A stretch of 51,643 nucleotides of DNA from Clostridia bacterium (GTDB lineage: Bacteria > Bacillota > Clostridia > Oscillospirales > Acutalibacteraceae): contig JAGAOS010000024.1 of the NCBI GenBank assembly GCA_017623575.1, positions 1 through 51,643 on the forward strand, read 5' to 3'. Below the pieces are notes generated by a model that made no database searches, was not told the DNA's origin, and saw only the letters and a list, made by a program, of their open reading frames with translations. The position numbers and the translations under genes are program-made. The number at the start of each line of letters is the position of its first letter. Positions within the stretch are counted from its first letter, which is position 1. Shown in pieces: positions 19,178-28,860 of the stretch.

Positions 19178-22100
19178 TTAGTTTGCTTTTCTTTTTCTGC
19201 CAAAAAGCATTGTTCCTGCGAAAATTCCGCCGCTTATAAATGCCAGAGCAAGAAGCAAAGCAAAATTGCTGTTGTCGCCTGTTTCAGGATTATCCGAAAC
19301 AAAAGGCTCATCGGGAGTGTTTGGAACAGGAGGATTTTCGGGTACAACAGGAGGCTCAACATTCGTGGGTGTTACAACCTCATTTGTTGTATAGGTGTTG
19401 CGACCCTCTAAAACGGTTGCGGTATTGGCTATATCAACACCCTCCACATCGCCCACCGTAACCTTAAAGCTTACGGTTATGCTTTCGCCTGCGCCGACTG
19501 TAAGATTCCAGGTAAGCTTTCCGTCTGCATAAACGCCGCCATTATCGGCAGAGTCTTCTACATAGGTAGTGTACTCGGGGATAGCATCGGTAATGGTTAC
19601 GGTTGCTTCCTCACTGTAGTTGTTTTTGTAGGTGATTTCGTAAATAAGGGTATCGCCTGCGGAAATTTTCTGTCCGTCAATAGAAACGGTGGGAACCTCT
19701 GCGTTGAATACATTTTTATTCACTTCATCCTCAGTGGTGGTATTAACGGTTTTGTTGGTTTCGTAGGTATTTCTGCCTTCCTTTATTTCGGCGGTGTTGG
19801 TAATTTCAACCGCTCCAATATCAGAATCAACAGTTACCTTAAAGGTTACGGTTACGGTTTCACCTGCGGGAACGGTAAGGTTCCAGGTGAGTTTTCCGTC
19901 AGCATAGGTGCCGTTATTATCAGCAGAGCCTTCCACATAGGTGGTATATTCGGGGATAGTATCTGTAATAACAACAGTAGTCTCCTCATCAGAGGTGTTT
20001 TTGTAATCTACGCTGTAAACCAGAACATCACCTGAGTAAACCTTTTCGCCGTCAATATTAACGGTTGTATCAGCTTCAAAGAATACCTGCTTTTCAACCT
20101 CATCTAAAACGGTGTGGTTTTTAACCTCATTGGTTTTGTAGATGTTTCTGCCCTCAACTGCGGTTGCAGAGTTGGGAATTTCCACTGCGCCGATGTTGGA
20201 ATTTACGGTAACCTTAAAGGTAACAGACTCGGTTTCCCCTGCGGGAACGGTAATGTTCCAGGTAATTTTACCGTCATTATAAACACCGTTATTATCGGCT
20301 GAACCGTCCTGATAGGTTGTGTAAGCGGGTATGGTATCGGTAATGGTTACGGTTGCATCAGCCTTGGCATCAGTATTTTTGTAGTTGATTTTGTAAATAA
20401 GGGTATCGCCCTCATATACCTTTTTACCATCAATATTAATGTTAAGATTTTCGGGAGAAAGAACAAGTTTATTAACCTCATCCTGAGTGGTGTAGTTGGT
20501 TACAGTTTTTGTTGTGTACTCATTTTTGCCCTCTAAAATCTTTGCAGTATTGGTAATTTCTGAGGTAGCTATGTTTGAATCCGCCTTAACCTTGAAGGTC
20601 ACCTTAGCAGTTTCGCCTGCGCCGACTGTAAGATTCCAGATTATTTTGCCGTTGTCATAAACGCCGCCATTATCAGCAGAATTTGCAACATACTCGGTGT
20701 GCTGAGGAATACTGTCGGTAATGGTTACGGTTGCTTCCTTGGTATCGGTATTTTTGTAGGAAATTTCATAAACCAGAGTATCGCCGGCGTATACCTTTTT
20801 GTCGTCTATATTAACCGTGGCGTTTTCAAGGTATACCTTTTTATCTACCTCATCCAAAACGGTATGATTTGTAACTACATTGGTTTCATAGGTATTGTTA
20901 CCAACCTTTACCTCTGCCTTATTGGGAATGGTTACGGCGCCGATGTTATCATCAACAGTTACCATAAAGGCTACTGTTACGGTGGTCCAGGGCTGAACAT
21001 CGGTAAGATTCCAGGTAAGCTTTCCGCCTGAATAAGCGCCGCCGTTATCGGCAGAATTTGCAACATAGGTAGTATTTGCGGGAATAGAATCGGTAATTGT
21101 TACATCTACAGTATTATAAGATGTATTGGTGTAGGTGATTTCGTAAATAAGGGTATCACCACTATAAACCTTTTCGCCGTCAATGCTTAAATCAACATCA
21201 TCGGGAGCGAATACATCCTTAGAAACGGGATCCTTGTAGGTGTGATTATTAACTGTGTTGGTGGTGTAGGTGTTGGTGCCGTCACGAACTATAGCGGTAT
21301 TTGCTACAATAGCGTTATCGTCATCAACCTTAACGCTAAACTGAACCATTACAGAACCCGCTTTAGGAACTGTTAGTATCCAATCAATATTTCTGCCTGC
21401 ATACTTACCGTTATGGGATGCTGAGCCTTCTACATAGCTGGTGTGTGCGGGAATGGTATCACTGATTTCTACAGTAGCTTCTTTGCCTGTGTAATTATAA
21501 TAATAAATATAGTAGGTAAGAATCTCGCCTGCCGAAACAAGCTCGCCATCAATCTTGGCAACAGCATTTTGCTGTTTGGCAACCTCTTTTTCGGTTGCTT
21601 CATCAAAGGTGGCATTGGTAAAGGTAACCTCTGCCGCAGCCGATGTAGCAGAGCTTGAGGAAGTGCTTGCATCTAAATCGGTAACAACTACTGTAAGCTG
21701 ACCTGCACCGTTATCACGAACCTGTACGCGGAAGGTATGCTGAGTAGTATCATAAACAACCTTTTCTATGGGGTTATAGGTGGCATCCTCAGCAATAACA
21801 TAGAAGTGGGTGCCGGGGGCGGTGTAGGTGATTTCGCCAAAGGCAAATTTGCCGTTTGCATCATTTTGCTTTGTATCCAAAACCTTGGTATCAGCCGCAG
21901 TTATATCCAGATGATGCTCAGTTTCATAAATCTTAAAGGAGAATAAATCTGCCGCAATATTAGCGCCCTTATAAACCTTATTACCGCTGAATTTAACGGT
22001 TGCGGGAGCCGCCTTGTAGCTGTTTTCAAACTTAATATCAGCATTTTTAACATCTGCCGAAGCGGTTAAGGTGCCGTCACCGTTATCGGTTACGGTAACG

Positions 22101-25100
22101 GTAATTACATACTCTTTTAAATCATATGTAACACCGTTTGCAGAGTTTTTGCCGTTTGCATCAGTGCCTGCGGGAAGAACCTCTTTTACAGTGTAAATGT
22201 GCTCTCCTGCGGCGGTGTAATTAATTGTGTTGAAGGTAAATGTGCCGTCAATCTTATTCTTTACAGTTTGGATAAGATTGTTGCCCTCATAAAGCTCAAA
22301 AGCAAACTCGCCGTTACCCATTGCGCGACCTGTTAAAGCCTTTAATCCGCTTATTGTGTATTCAGTGGGGGCTACATTATAGTAGTTATTGAAGGTAACA
22401 ACCTTTGTTGTAGCATCCTCAAAATAGTAATTAACTTCCAGTTTTCCGGTTTCAGGATTATCATCCACCTCAACCACTAGGTCGAATATTCTTTGGTCAT
22501 AGGTTATGCCGTTAAGGGTGTATTTATCGGTAGCCGCATCATAATTGGCGCCTGTGGGAATAACCTCTTTAATATCAAACTCATATTTGCCTGCCCTGCT
22601 GAAGTTGAGAACATTATTTTTAGTAAGAAGGGCATTTGCATCTACCGCTTTAAAGGCGATATTGCCATTTGCATCATTAGTGCCTCTGAGAATGGCATTG
22701 GCTTTACCGTTTTCATAAACCTCAAAGGTAAAGTCGTCTGCATTAAGAGCTTTGCCCTCTAAATTCTTTTTAACAAGAGTATCAACCGAAATGGTAATAT
22801 CGTCAGGGTTATAGGTGTTGGTGAAGTAAAGCTTACCCTTGTTGTTATCGGTAACGGTGGGAGCGGTTTCAGCCTTTGCGGCATCGTTATGGGGGGCAAT
22901 TTCCATAACTGCAACCAGCTTAACGCCTGCGCCGGGGTCGGTATCGCTAACCGTTACTGTAACAAGATATTCTGCCTTTGAATAGGTCCAACCGGGCTTG
23001 CCTTCATCCACCTCAGATACAACATAGTAATGCGTACCAATCTTATCTTTGGTATAAGCACCGCTCATACGGGCTTCGCCTGCGGCATCGGAAGAAATTA
23101 TGTTGGTAACAAGAGGAGTTTTGGGATTACCGTTAGCATCGGTTTCAATGGACTGGAACTTAAAGCCTGCCGCAGAGATTTCATCATCACCCGAAAGGTT
23201 GTTAAGAACCTTTTCAATATCCATACTGATAGGAGCGGTTTCATAGGTGTTATTGAAATCTACTGTGTAATCAAGGGCAGAGTCGTCAACGGTATTTTTA
23301 ATTTCATTGCCGCGAAGGTCGGTAACGGTGGCAACAAGCTGACCGTCATTATCTGTAACCACAACATCAAAGGTGTAAATGGTGCGGTCGTAAGAAATGT
23401 TGGTAACGCTGCCTATAACCTCAATTACCTGATATGCATAGGTGCCTGTGTTCTTAAAGACTTCATTTTTAAGAACATCAGCAATGGTGATTGACTTTTT
23501 ACCGTATTCCTGTGCAGAGTATGAAATGGAATCGGTTGCAATATCATTCCATTTTTGATTTACATCATCATACTTTTGAACCTTGAAGCTAAAGGTGCCG
23601 CCCGAGAGCTTATCCTTAACTTCCTCGCTTGCAAAGTTTTTATTTACCAGAACATCCAAATCAACTGTGGTTGAACGGGGCTCATAGGTATTGATTACAA
23701 CTGCGGTTGCGTTTGCATCTGCAGGAATAATAACCGTTGCCTTATCGGTAGTTTCGGTAGCCTGCTCGCCTGAATGGTTACGGGCGCGATATTCAACACC
23801 TGTAAATATTTCCTTCTGAGCATTGGTAAGATTTTCGATGATTTCTACCTTAACATTTTCGGGAAGATTTAAAATCTCCAATGTCTGTCTGGGGGAAATT
23901 CTAACCGTTGCAAGACCGTTGGCATCAAAGGTGATGGTCTTTAGTATATTTTTGCTATCGGTAACATCAAAGGTTTTGTTTGCAAGTGCAGAGCCGCCGT
24001 TTATATTAAAAGCAAAGACCTCGCTCATAATCTTTTCAGGTATGGCATGGTCGCTTTCCAGCTCCTTGGTGATATAAAGATTACCGTATTTATGAGGTCT
24101 GTTTGTAACCGTTACACTAACAAACTGAGCGACCGTTCCGTTAATAACCTGACTAAGGGTGGGAATGGTAACATGCTGCTCGGCGCTAACCATAGAATAT
24201 TCCGCACCATTTGGAATACTTTCGCCTACGGTAACGGTTGTGCCTGCGGGAATTCCGCTTACATAAAGCGTCTCGCCCGCCTTTACATTAACGGTAAGAA
24301 CATTATTCACATAGCTTGAAGTAGCGGATGTAACATCATTACCGTTTAAATCCTTAACTACGGGGTTGGCAATCGTGCCTGCAGGAACGGTAACGGTTAA
24401 GGCATAGGTGTCGTCAGCATTACCGATTGCCTCTGTAACGGATTTTGTAAGAGCAATACCTGTAGCAACAGGAACGGTGAGCTTACCGTTGTTACCAAGC
24501 CATACAACAACATCATTATCGTGATGGTTTTTTGCCATACCCTCGGTATATTCGGGAGCATAACGAATAGGATTGGTTTCGGTAAGATTTTGACTCTTAG
24601 CAAAGGTCATATTGTGGAAGCGGCTTGTACGGTGTGAACCAACACCAAGCACAGCATAGATTTCGGCAGAAGGATTCTGCTTTAAATAATCTTCAATTTG
24701 CTTACCTGTCATAGTGTAGCCGATGTCATCCAGAGTATAACCCTTGGCATCATCATAATTTACATATTTTTCGGTTTTTGCATCATAAAACGCAACCGAT
24801 TCTTTAAGGTATTTCCAATCAGTATAAACCAAATATGTAACCTTTTCGGCGGCATTTGCGGCATCCGAAGCAGAAGCTGTGGGGCGATAGTAGGTTACAT
24901 ATGTATAAACAAGGTCATCATCTGCAGTGGAAAGATACTCACCATAGGTCATCCAATCAAGGTCATATTTATCATCATCCCAGACAATTCCGTACTCCTG
25001 ATTTTCGGGGATGGTTACTTCTTGATTGTTATTTTCCTTATCCTTAATTTTGGTGAAGATCCCCTGATTTGCCTGATGATAATAATAACGGTTTTTAGCC

Positions 25101-26995
25101 GAAGGCTTGAAACCAACATGAGCCTTGCGGGGTAAGGGATTTCCTTCATCATCAAACTCATCGGCGGCAACCCCAAACTGATTGCTATAGAAGGTGATTT
25201 CGCCCTTTGCGTCATCAATATATTCATAGCCGCTATCAATTTTGGTAATATCTACATCACCGTTGGGAAGAAGAATATCCGAATCCATACCTACTGTATA
25301 GAATACGCGAAGGGGATTATAAGAAAACTCGTTAATGGTGGCATTGGTTTCATCACCAACGGTTTTAGATACAACCTGCTCTAAAACAATGGGAAGAATT
25401 TCCTGATTAATTTTGATTTCAAGCTTTTGGGTACCGTCTTTATTTTCAGTAACGGCAATTTTTATATCTTCGCTTGTATCATAATTTTCATTGGTGGTGG
25501 GATTAATGCCTGTAGCCTTAGCTACTGCATAGGTGCCGTCAGCGTTTTTAATAACATTGTAGGAGAAACCAAAAAGTGTTACCGCCTGAATGTTTTTAAC
25601 CTCCATATATTTACCTATGTGGTCAACGTAAATAAGGGGGGTATTCTGAACACCTGTAGCGCCCTCAACCGTTACGGTAGAGGTGATAGGGTTAAACACG
25701 CCTGAGGAAAGCTCCTTATAAATAACTTCAAAGGTGTCCTCTAGTTCTGCGCTATTAACATCATAATATTTATCAACATAATTAATATTATTTTCAATAT
25801 CGGCATCGGTCACCTTAGAGCCTGCGGGATAGTTATGGTCAAAACGGAAGCTATGGTTGCCCATATAGTTTTCGGTTCTGGTCACAGTGTTACCCCTAAG
25901 CCAGGTGTTTCTGTAAAGATTATATGCGCCTCTGATATCGGCGTTGCTGTTAGAACCGTTAAAGCCGTTTTGGGTGGCACCGGGATTTATAACGGCATTA
26001 GCGGCTGCGTCATTACCAAGATCTACGCCTATACCATAAATTGTGGGAGCCTTACCGTAAACATCCTCCACACTTGCCCTTCTGTAGGCGGCATTTAAAA
26101 GCGTTGCAAGAGCTATACTTTGTGCTACACTGCCATTGAAGATTGAACGTGGAGTCTGATTTGCAATGTTATAAAAGCTTTGCTGAGCGGCAGTATTTGC
26201 CGAACCGTCTGTAAGAACAATGGCTACGGGAGCGCGACCCGTGGTATCAGACGCACCCTCCAGCATACGCATACCTGCATCAAAGCCGGACTGAAGGTTT
26301 GTTCCCCTCTGATATCCCTTGGTATTGTTATGTAAAAGTCTGCCAGAGTTATCAAAGGCTCTTATGGTTCCGCCTTTGTCGCCTGAATTGTATTCATCAA
26401 AATAATATTTATTGTTAAGAACACTTAATTCTATACCGTTTTCATATCTACCAAAGGGTAATATTTCAATATCATCATAGTTGTATGCAACAATGCCTAT
26501 TCTAATATTGGGAACCTTTAAAAGATTTTCAAGAAGCTTATTGGATGCTTTAATAAGCTTTTCTAAACGGGTTGTTCCTGCTGATACATCATCCATAGAG
26601 GTGGAGTCATCCAGTATAAGAACAACATCCATAGGACCTGTGGAGCTGTTGGTGGTGGTTGTGGTCATTGAAGAACCCAAAGCCGAGAAGATTGTCTGAA
26701 AGCTTTCATCCCCCTCCAAAGCAACCTTAAAGGATGAGGTCGCTTCTCCACGGGTATTGAGCAGTGCGGTCTGACCATCGGTATAAACCGATTTATCTAC
26801 CCAGACTCTGCCTGCATAACGGTTTCCGTCTATATCAGTACCCATTATACTTTCAAAGGTGTGGGCTGTACCCGGATCGGCAACGATTTCCGCCGATTCT
26901 GCGGCGGCAGGCATTGCCATAAGGGGAAGACTGCTTAAAATTACTGTAATTGCAAGAAACAGCCCAAGTGCCTTTTTAAAATATTTTTTAATCAT
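19178..26995 (-). CDS. Giant sortase-anchored vWA / pilin-like surface protein
   Basis: A 2605-aa cell-wall protein. Residues 1-33 form a signal peptide (KKALGLFLAITVILSSLPLMAMPAAA). A von Willebrand factor A domain starts near residue 120, with the metal site D129-x-S131-x-S133 (LILDDSTSM). The middle third holds about five pilin isopeptide-linkage (Spy0128-type) domains, each with an FxFxxxE-like strand and a YxVxEV end. Six DUF11-type repeats follow, about residues 1800-2544. The C-terminus is a Pro-rich wall spacer, the sorting signal NPETGD, a membrane segment and RKRK. It resembles adhesive pilus-tip or adhesin proteins; the ligand is unknown. ATG overlaps the upstream small gene by eight bases behind AGGAGG. 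Confidence 0.93.
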   Translation of the reverse strand: MIKKYFKKALGLFLAITVILSSLPLMAMPAAAESAEIVADPGTAHTFESIMGTDIDGNRYAGRVWVDKSVYTDGQTALLNTRGEATSSFKVALEGDESFQTIFSALGSSMTTTTTNSSTGPMDVVLILDDSTSMDDVSAGTTRLEKLIKASNKLLENLLKVPNIRIGIVAYNYDDIEILPFGRYENGIELSVLNNKYYFDEYNSGDKGGTIRAFDNSGRLLHNNTKGYQRGTNLQSGFDAGMRMLEGASDTTGRAPVAIVLTDGSANTAAQQSFYNIANQTPRSIFNGSVAQSIALATLLNAAYRRASVEDVYGKAPTIYGIGVDLGNDAAANAVINPGATQNGFNGSNSNADIRGAYNLYRNTWLRGNTVTRTENYMGNHSFRFDHNYPAGSKVTDADIENNINYVDKYYDVNSAELEDTFEVIYKELSSGVFNPITSTVTVEGATGVQNTPLIYVDHIGKYMEVKNIQAVTLFGFSYNVIKNADGTYAVAKATGINPTTNENYDTSEDIKIAVTENKDGTQKLEIKINQEILPIVLEQVVSKTVGDETNATINEFSYNPLRVFYTVGMDSDILLPNGDVDITKIDSGYEYIDDAKGEITFYSNQFGVAADEFDDEGNPLPRKAHVGFKPSAKNRYYYHQANQGIFTKIKDKENNNQEVTIPENQEYGIVWDDDKYDLDWMTYGEYLSTADDDLVYTYVTYYRPTASASDAANAAEKVTYLVYTDWKYLKESVAFYDAKTEKYVNYDDAKGYTLDDIGYTMTGKQIEDYLKQNPSAEIYAVLGVGSHRTSRFHNMTFAKSQNLTETNPIRYAPEYTEGMAKNHHDNDVVVWLGNNGKLTVPVATGIALTKSVTEAIGNADDTYALTVTVPAGTIANPVVKDLNGNDVTSATSSYVNNVLTVNVKAGETLYVSGIPAGTTVTVGESIPNGAEYSMVSAEQHVTIPTLSQVINGTVAQFVSVTVTNRPHKYGNLYITKELESDHAIPEKIMSEVFAFNINGGSALANKTFDVTDSKNILKTITFDANGLATVRISPRQTLEILNLPENVKVEIIENLTNAQKEIFTGVEYRARNHSGEQATETTDKATVIIPADANATAVVINTYEPRSTTVDLDVLVNKNFASEEVKDKLSGGTFSFKVQKYDDVNQKWNDIATDSISYSAQEYGKKSITIADVLKNEVFKNTGTYAYQVIEVIGSVTNISYDRTIYTFDVVVTDNDGQLVATVTDLRGNEIKNTVDDSALDYTVDFNNTYETAPISMDIEKVLNNLSGDDEISAAGFKFQSIETDANGNPKTPLVTNIISSDAAGEARMSGAYTKDKIGTHYYVVSEVDEGKPGWTYSKAEYLVTVTVSDTDPGAGVKLVAVMEIAPHNDAAKAETAPTVTDNNKGKLYFTNTYNPDDITISVDTLVKKNLEGKALNADDFTFEVYENGKANAILRGTNDANGNIAFKAVDANALLTKNNVLNFSRAGKYEFDIKEVIPTGANYDAATDKYTLNGITYDQRIFDLVVEVDDNPETGKLEVNYYFEDATTKVVTFNNYYNVAPTEYTISGLKALTGRAMGNGEFAFELYEGNNLIQTVKNKIDGTFTFNTINYTAAGEHIYTVKEVLPAGTDANGKNSANGVTYDLKEYVITVTVTDNGDGTLTASADVKNADIKFENSYKAAPATVKFSGNKVYKGANIAADLFSFKIYETEHHLDITAADTKVLDTKQNDANGKFAFGEITYTAPGTHFYVIAEDATYNPIEKVVYDTTQHTFRVQVRDNGAGQLTVVVTDLDASTSSSSATSAAAEVTFTNATFDEATEKEVAKQQNAVAKIDGELVSAGEILTYYIYYYNYTGKEATVEISDTIPAHTSYVEGSASHNGKYAGRNIDWILTVPKAGSVMVQFSVKVDDDNAIVANTAIVRDGTNTYTTNTVNNHTYKDPVSKDVFAPDDVDLSIDGEKVYSGDTLIYEITYTNTSYNTVDVTITDSIPANTTYVANSADNGGAYSGGKLTWNLTDVQPWTTVTVAFMVTVDDNIGAVTIPNKAEVKVGNNTYETNVVTNHTVLDEVDKKVYLENATVNIDDKKVYAGDTLVYEISYKNTDTKEATVTITDSIPQHTEYVANSADNGGVYDNGKIIWNLTVGAGETAKVTFKVKADSNIATSEITNTAKILEGKNEYTTKTVTNYTTQDEVNKLVLSPENLNINIDGKKVYEGDTLIYKINYKNTDAKADATVTITDTIPAYTTYQDGSADNNGVYNDGKITWNITVPAGETESVTFKVTVNSNIGAVEIPNSATAVEGRNIYKTNEVKNHTVLDEVEKQVFFEADTTVNIDGEKVYSGDVLVYSVDYKNTSDEETTVVITDTIPEYTTYVEGSADNNGTYADGKLTWNLTVPAGETVTVTFKVTVDSDIGAVEITNTAEIKEGRNTYETNKTVNTTTEDEVNKNVFNAEVPTVSIDGQKISAGDTLIYEITYKNNYSEEATVTITDAIPEYTTYVEDSADNGGVYADGKLTWNLTVGAGESITVSFKVTVGDVEGVDIANTATVLEGRNTYTTNEVVTPTNVEPPVVPENPPVPNTPDEPFVSDNPETGDNSNFALLLALAFISGGIFAGTMLFGRKRKAN
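19366..21600 (-). repeat. Six tandem DUF11-type repeats (about 122 codons each) in the surface protein
   Basis: Each unit has the form: VNIDGKKVYSGDTLIYEI, a YKNT turn, TVTITDTIPxYTTYVxGSADN, GVYxDGKLTWNLTVPAGET, VTFKVTVDS and a NTYETNxVxNHT junction. The last five units are closely similar at the protein level, the first more divergent. Similar units invite recombination and copy-number change. Confidence 0.88.
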
Positions 26996-27320
26996 TAGTA
27001 TTGCCTCCTAACTTTTGGTTCAAATCACAAACACATATACCCAATAAATCATCGCCGTGATGATAGTGAATACAGTTAATACATTCTTCGGAATTACTTT
27101 TGCCCTCAAAAAACTCACAAACATCCTGCATCTGAGTGACAAAAGGTCGCCCCTCATCGGTATACATTGGAGTTTTTAAAAAATCGGGATATATTGGAAT
27201 TACTTCATTAAATTCGCTGTTACGATCATTTTCATCATAATAACCGTATCTGAGTTCAAAGATTTTACCGAAAATATTTATGACCTTATAAAGGTCGCCT
27301 TCTTTTAAAACGGTATTCAT
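26988..27320 (-). CDS. Small Cys-rich protein coupled to the surface-protein gene
   Basis: A 110-aa soluble protein, no signal peptide, starting at ATG 27320 behind AAAGGAGA. The N-terminus (EGDLYKVINIFGKIFELRYGYYDENDR) is globular. The C-terminal half carries CEFF..., CINCIHYHHGDD and ICVCD, a Cys/His cluster that could bind zinc or an Fe-S cluster. I do not recognise the family. Its stop overlaps the giant protein's start (ATGATTAA), so the two are one translational unit, suggesting a regulatory or assembly role for it. A -10 (TATAAT, 27364-27369) lies upstream, with no good -35. Confidence 0.8.
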   Translation of the reverse strand: MNTVLKEGDLYKVINIFGKIFELRYGYYDENDRNSEFNEVIPIYPDFLKTPMYTDEGRPFVTQMQDVCEFFEGKSNSEECINCIHYHHGDDLLGICVCDLNQKLGGNTND

Positions 27321-27381
27321 AGAACATCTCCTTTCAATGGTATGGCAATTAAAAATTATTTGCATTATATAGCAAAATTTT

Positions 27382-27426
27382 AAAATCCGCCACACTGTCT
27401 TTACAATAACAGTGTAACGGATTTTT
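27382..27426. terminator. Hairpin terminator between regulator and surface-protein operon
   Basis: AAAATCCG-ACACTGT and ACAGTGT-CGGATTTT form a long interrupted stem. T-rich sequence on both sides allows action in either direction. It would end the leftward regulator transcript. Confidence 0.7.
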
Positions 27427-27516
27427 AAAATTTTTTCTATCACCTTTAAAAACTTTTGAAGGATAAAAAAATTTATCCCAAAACCACAAAAACAGATATG
27501 TAATATAATCGCAAAG

Positions 27517-28743
27517 CTACAAAATAGTTATAAGCTCATCACGGGAATTTACACCGCTTTTTTGAAATACCATTCTAATGGTTTGCTTAACCGCCGCCAA
27601 AGAAATGTGAAGCGAAGCGGCAATTTCTGTATTGCTCATACCAAAGGCAGCAAGCTTTGCAACCTCACGCTCACGGAAGGTAAGATTTGTGGATATTTTT
27701 TTGTTGCGTATGGTACCGCTTAGCGCTGACCAGCCTGCCGAAAAGCGTTTATAAAGCGATTCATAGACTTCCCAAAGCTCAGGAGCAATAACCCGAAATC
27801 TATCATCCAAAAGGGTGTCTAAATATTTTCTATGCTCCACCAAAATACCTAAAAGTCGGTCGGGCAGTGCAAGATTAATAGCTTTATCTATGTGGTAGAT
27901 TGCACGCTCGTCCTCGCCTATATTATGGTAAACAATGGCGCACATAATACGCAGATAAATCTCACACACAATAATTTTGCTAGCCATAGCATCCGAAATC
28001 ATAGGTTCAATGGTATTGGGCAAAAGCTTTAAAAGGGTGAGCCCCTCTACACCACTCATTTCAAACTGCTTTGTTGCTATTGCAAGACCTGCCACATAAA
28101 GATAATTAATATAAAATACCTTTGCGGCTGGTAGTGCATCAGGGTGAATATTCTCAAAAATACCCATTTTAAACCATTCAGGAAAATTTGAAATATCATA
28201 TACCGAGCTATCTAACGCCGCCAGCGAAAGATTTATAATATCAATATCATTTTCGGTTACTATAGGCGCCTCACAAATATGCTTTCTCGCCTTTTCCCAA
28301 AGGGTTATATCGCCGCGCCACATAGCGCAAAGTCCTAAAAGCATACCGCCCGAAAGCACTGCATAAAAGCCCGAATGAGTATTTAAAATGATATTCGCAT
28401 TTGCGTAAACCTTATCAATTTCGCCACGGGAATAGGCAATTTCCGATTCAAAAAGCAACCTGGCCTCCGGATGGTTTTTAAGGTTATCTGCACACATCTC
28501 TGCTGTACCGGGAAGGGTATATAGGTTGGTCATATCTAAAAATGGGGTCTTTTTTATTAAGGGTTGTTCGGTTGCTTCAACCAATATTTTTTTTCGTAGG
28601 TCGGTAGGCTGAACGGCATTTTCAGGTATCATCCAGCTTGAGCCAAAGCGCTCGGCACCTGCTATTCTTCCGCTTTTGCAATATTCCTGCACCCGCCTTA
28701 CGGTTATACCCCATTTTTCGGCTGCCTGTTTAGCAGTTAGCAT
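27517..28743 (-). CDS. Transcriptional regulator with N-terminal excisionase-like and C-terminal LuxR HTH
   Basis: A 408-aa cytoplasmic protein. The N-terminus MLTAKQAAEKWGITVRRVQEYCKSGRIAGAERFGSSWMIPENA is a MerR/excisionase-type helix-turn-helix. The middle of about 300 residues is an all-helical, TPR-like region. The C-terminus LTFREREVAKLAAFGMSNTEIAASLHISLAAVKQTIRMVFQKSGVNSRDEL is a typical LuxR/GerE DNA-binding domain. No receiver phosphorylation site is visible. ATG 28743 has GGGAGGT upstream; a 27-codon extension lacks one. It may control the adjacent surface-protein operon, which is an inference from position. Confidence 0.88.
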   Translation of the reverse strand: MLTAKQAAEKWGITVRRVQEYCKSGRIAGAERFGSSWMIPENAVQPTDLRKKILVEATEQPLIKKTPFLDMTNLYTLPGTAEMCADNLKNHPEARLLFESEIAYSRGEIDKVYANANIILNTHSGFYAVLSGGMLLGLCAMWRGDITLWEKARKHICEAPIVTENDIDIINLSLAALDSSVYDISNFPEWFKMGIFENIHPDALPAAKVFYINYLYVAGLAIATKQFEMSGVEGLTLLKLLPNTIEPMISDAMASKIIVCEIYLRIMCAIVYHNIGEDERAIYHIDKAINLALPDRLLGILVEHRKYLDTLLDDRFRVIAPELWEVYESLYKRFSAGWSALSGTIRNKKISTNLTFREREVAKLAAFGMSNTEIAASLHISLAAVKQTIRMVFQKSGVNSRDELITIL

Positions 28744-28819
28744 ATCCTGACCTCCCTTAAAAGTGTATTCTTCGCTTTTGCGAATAATATAATCTTCGTC
28801 AACGCGAAGGTTATACAAG

Positions 28820-28845
28820 TGCAACCTTCGTTAAAACGAAGGTTG
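28820..28845. repeat. Perfect 10-bp inverted repeat GCAACCTTCG/CGAAGGTTGC
   Basis: It lies between aspS and the regulator gene, about 80 bases before the regulator start, with further CTTCG/CGAAGGTT half-sites at about 28792-28810. No T-run follows, so an operator or an RNA-stability hairpin is as likely as a terminator. Confidence 0.6.
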
Positions 28846-28860
28846 CCTGAAAATTTATAA

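Noticed and set aside
19366-21600. Regular spacing of similar DNA units considered as a CRISPR array
   Set aside because: Units are about 366 bp, in frame, and encode DUF11-type domains.
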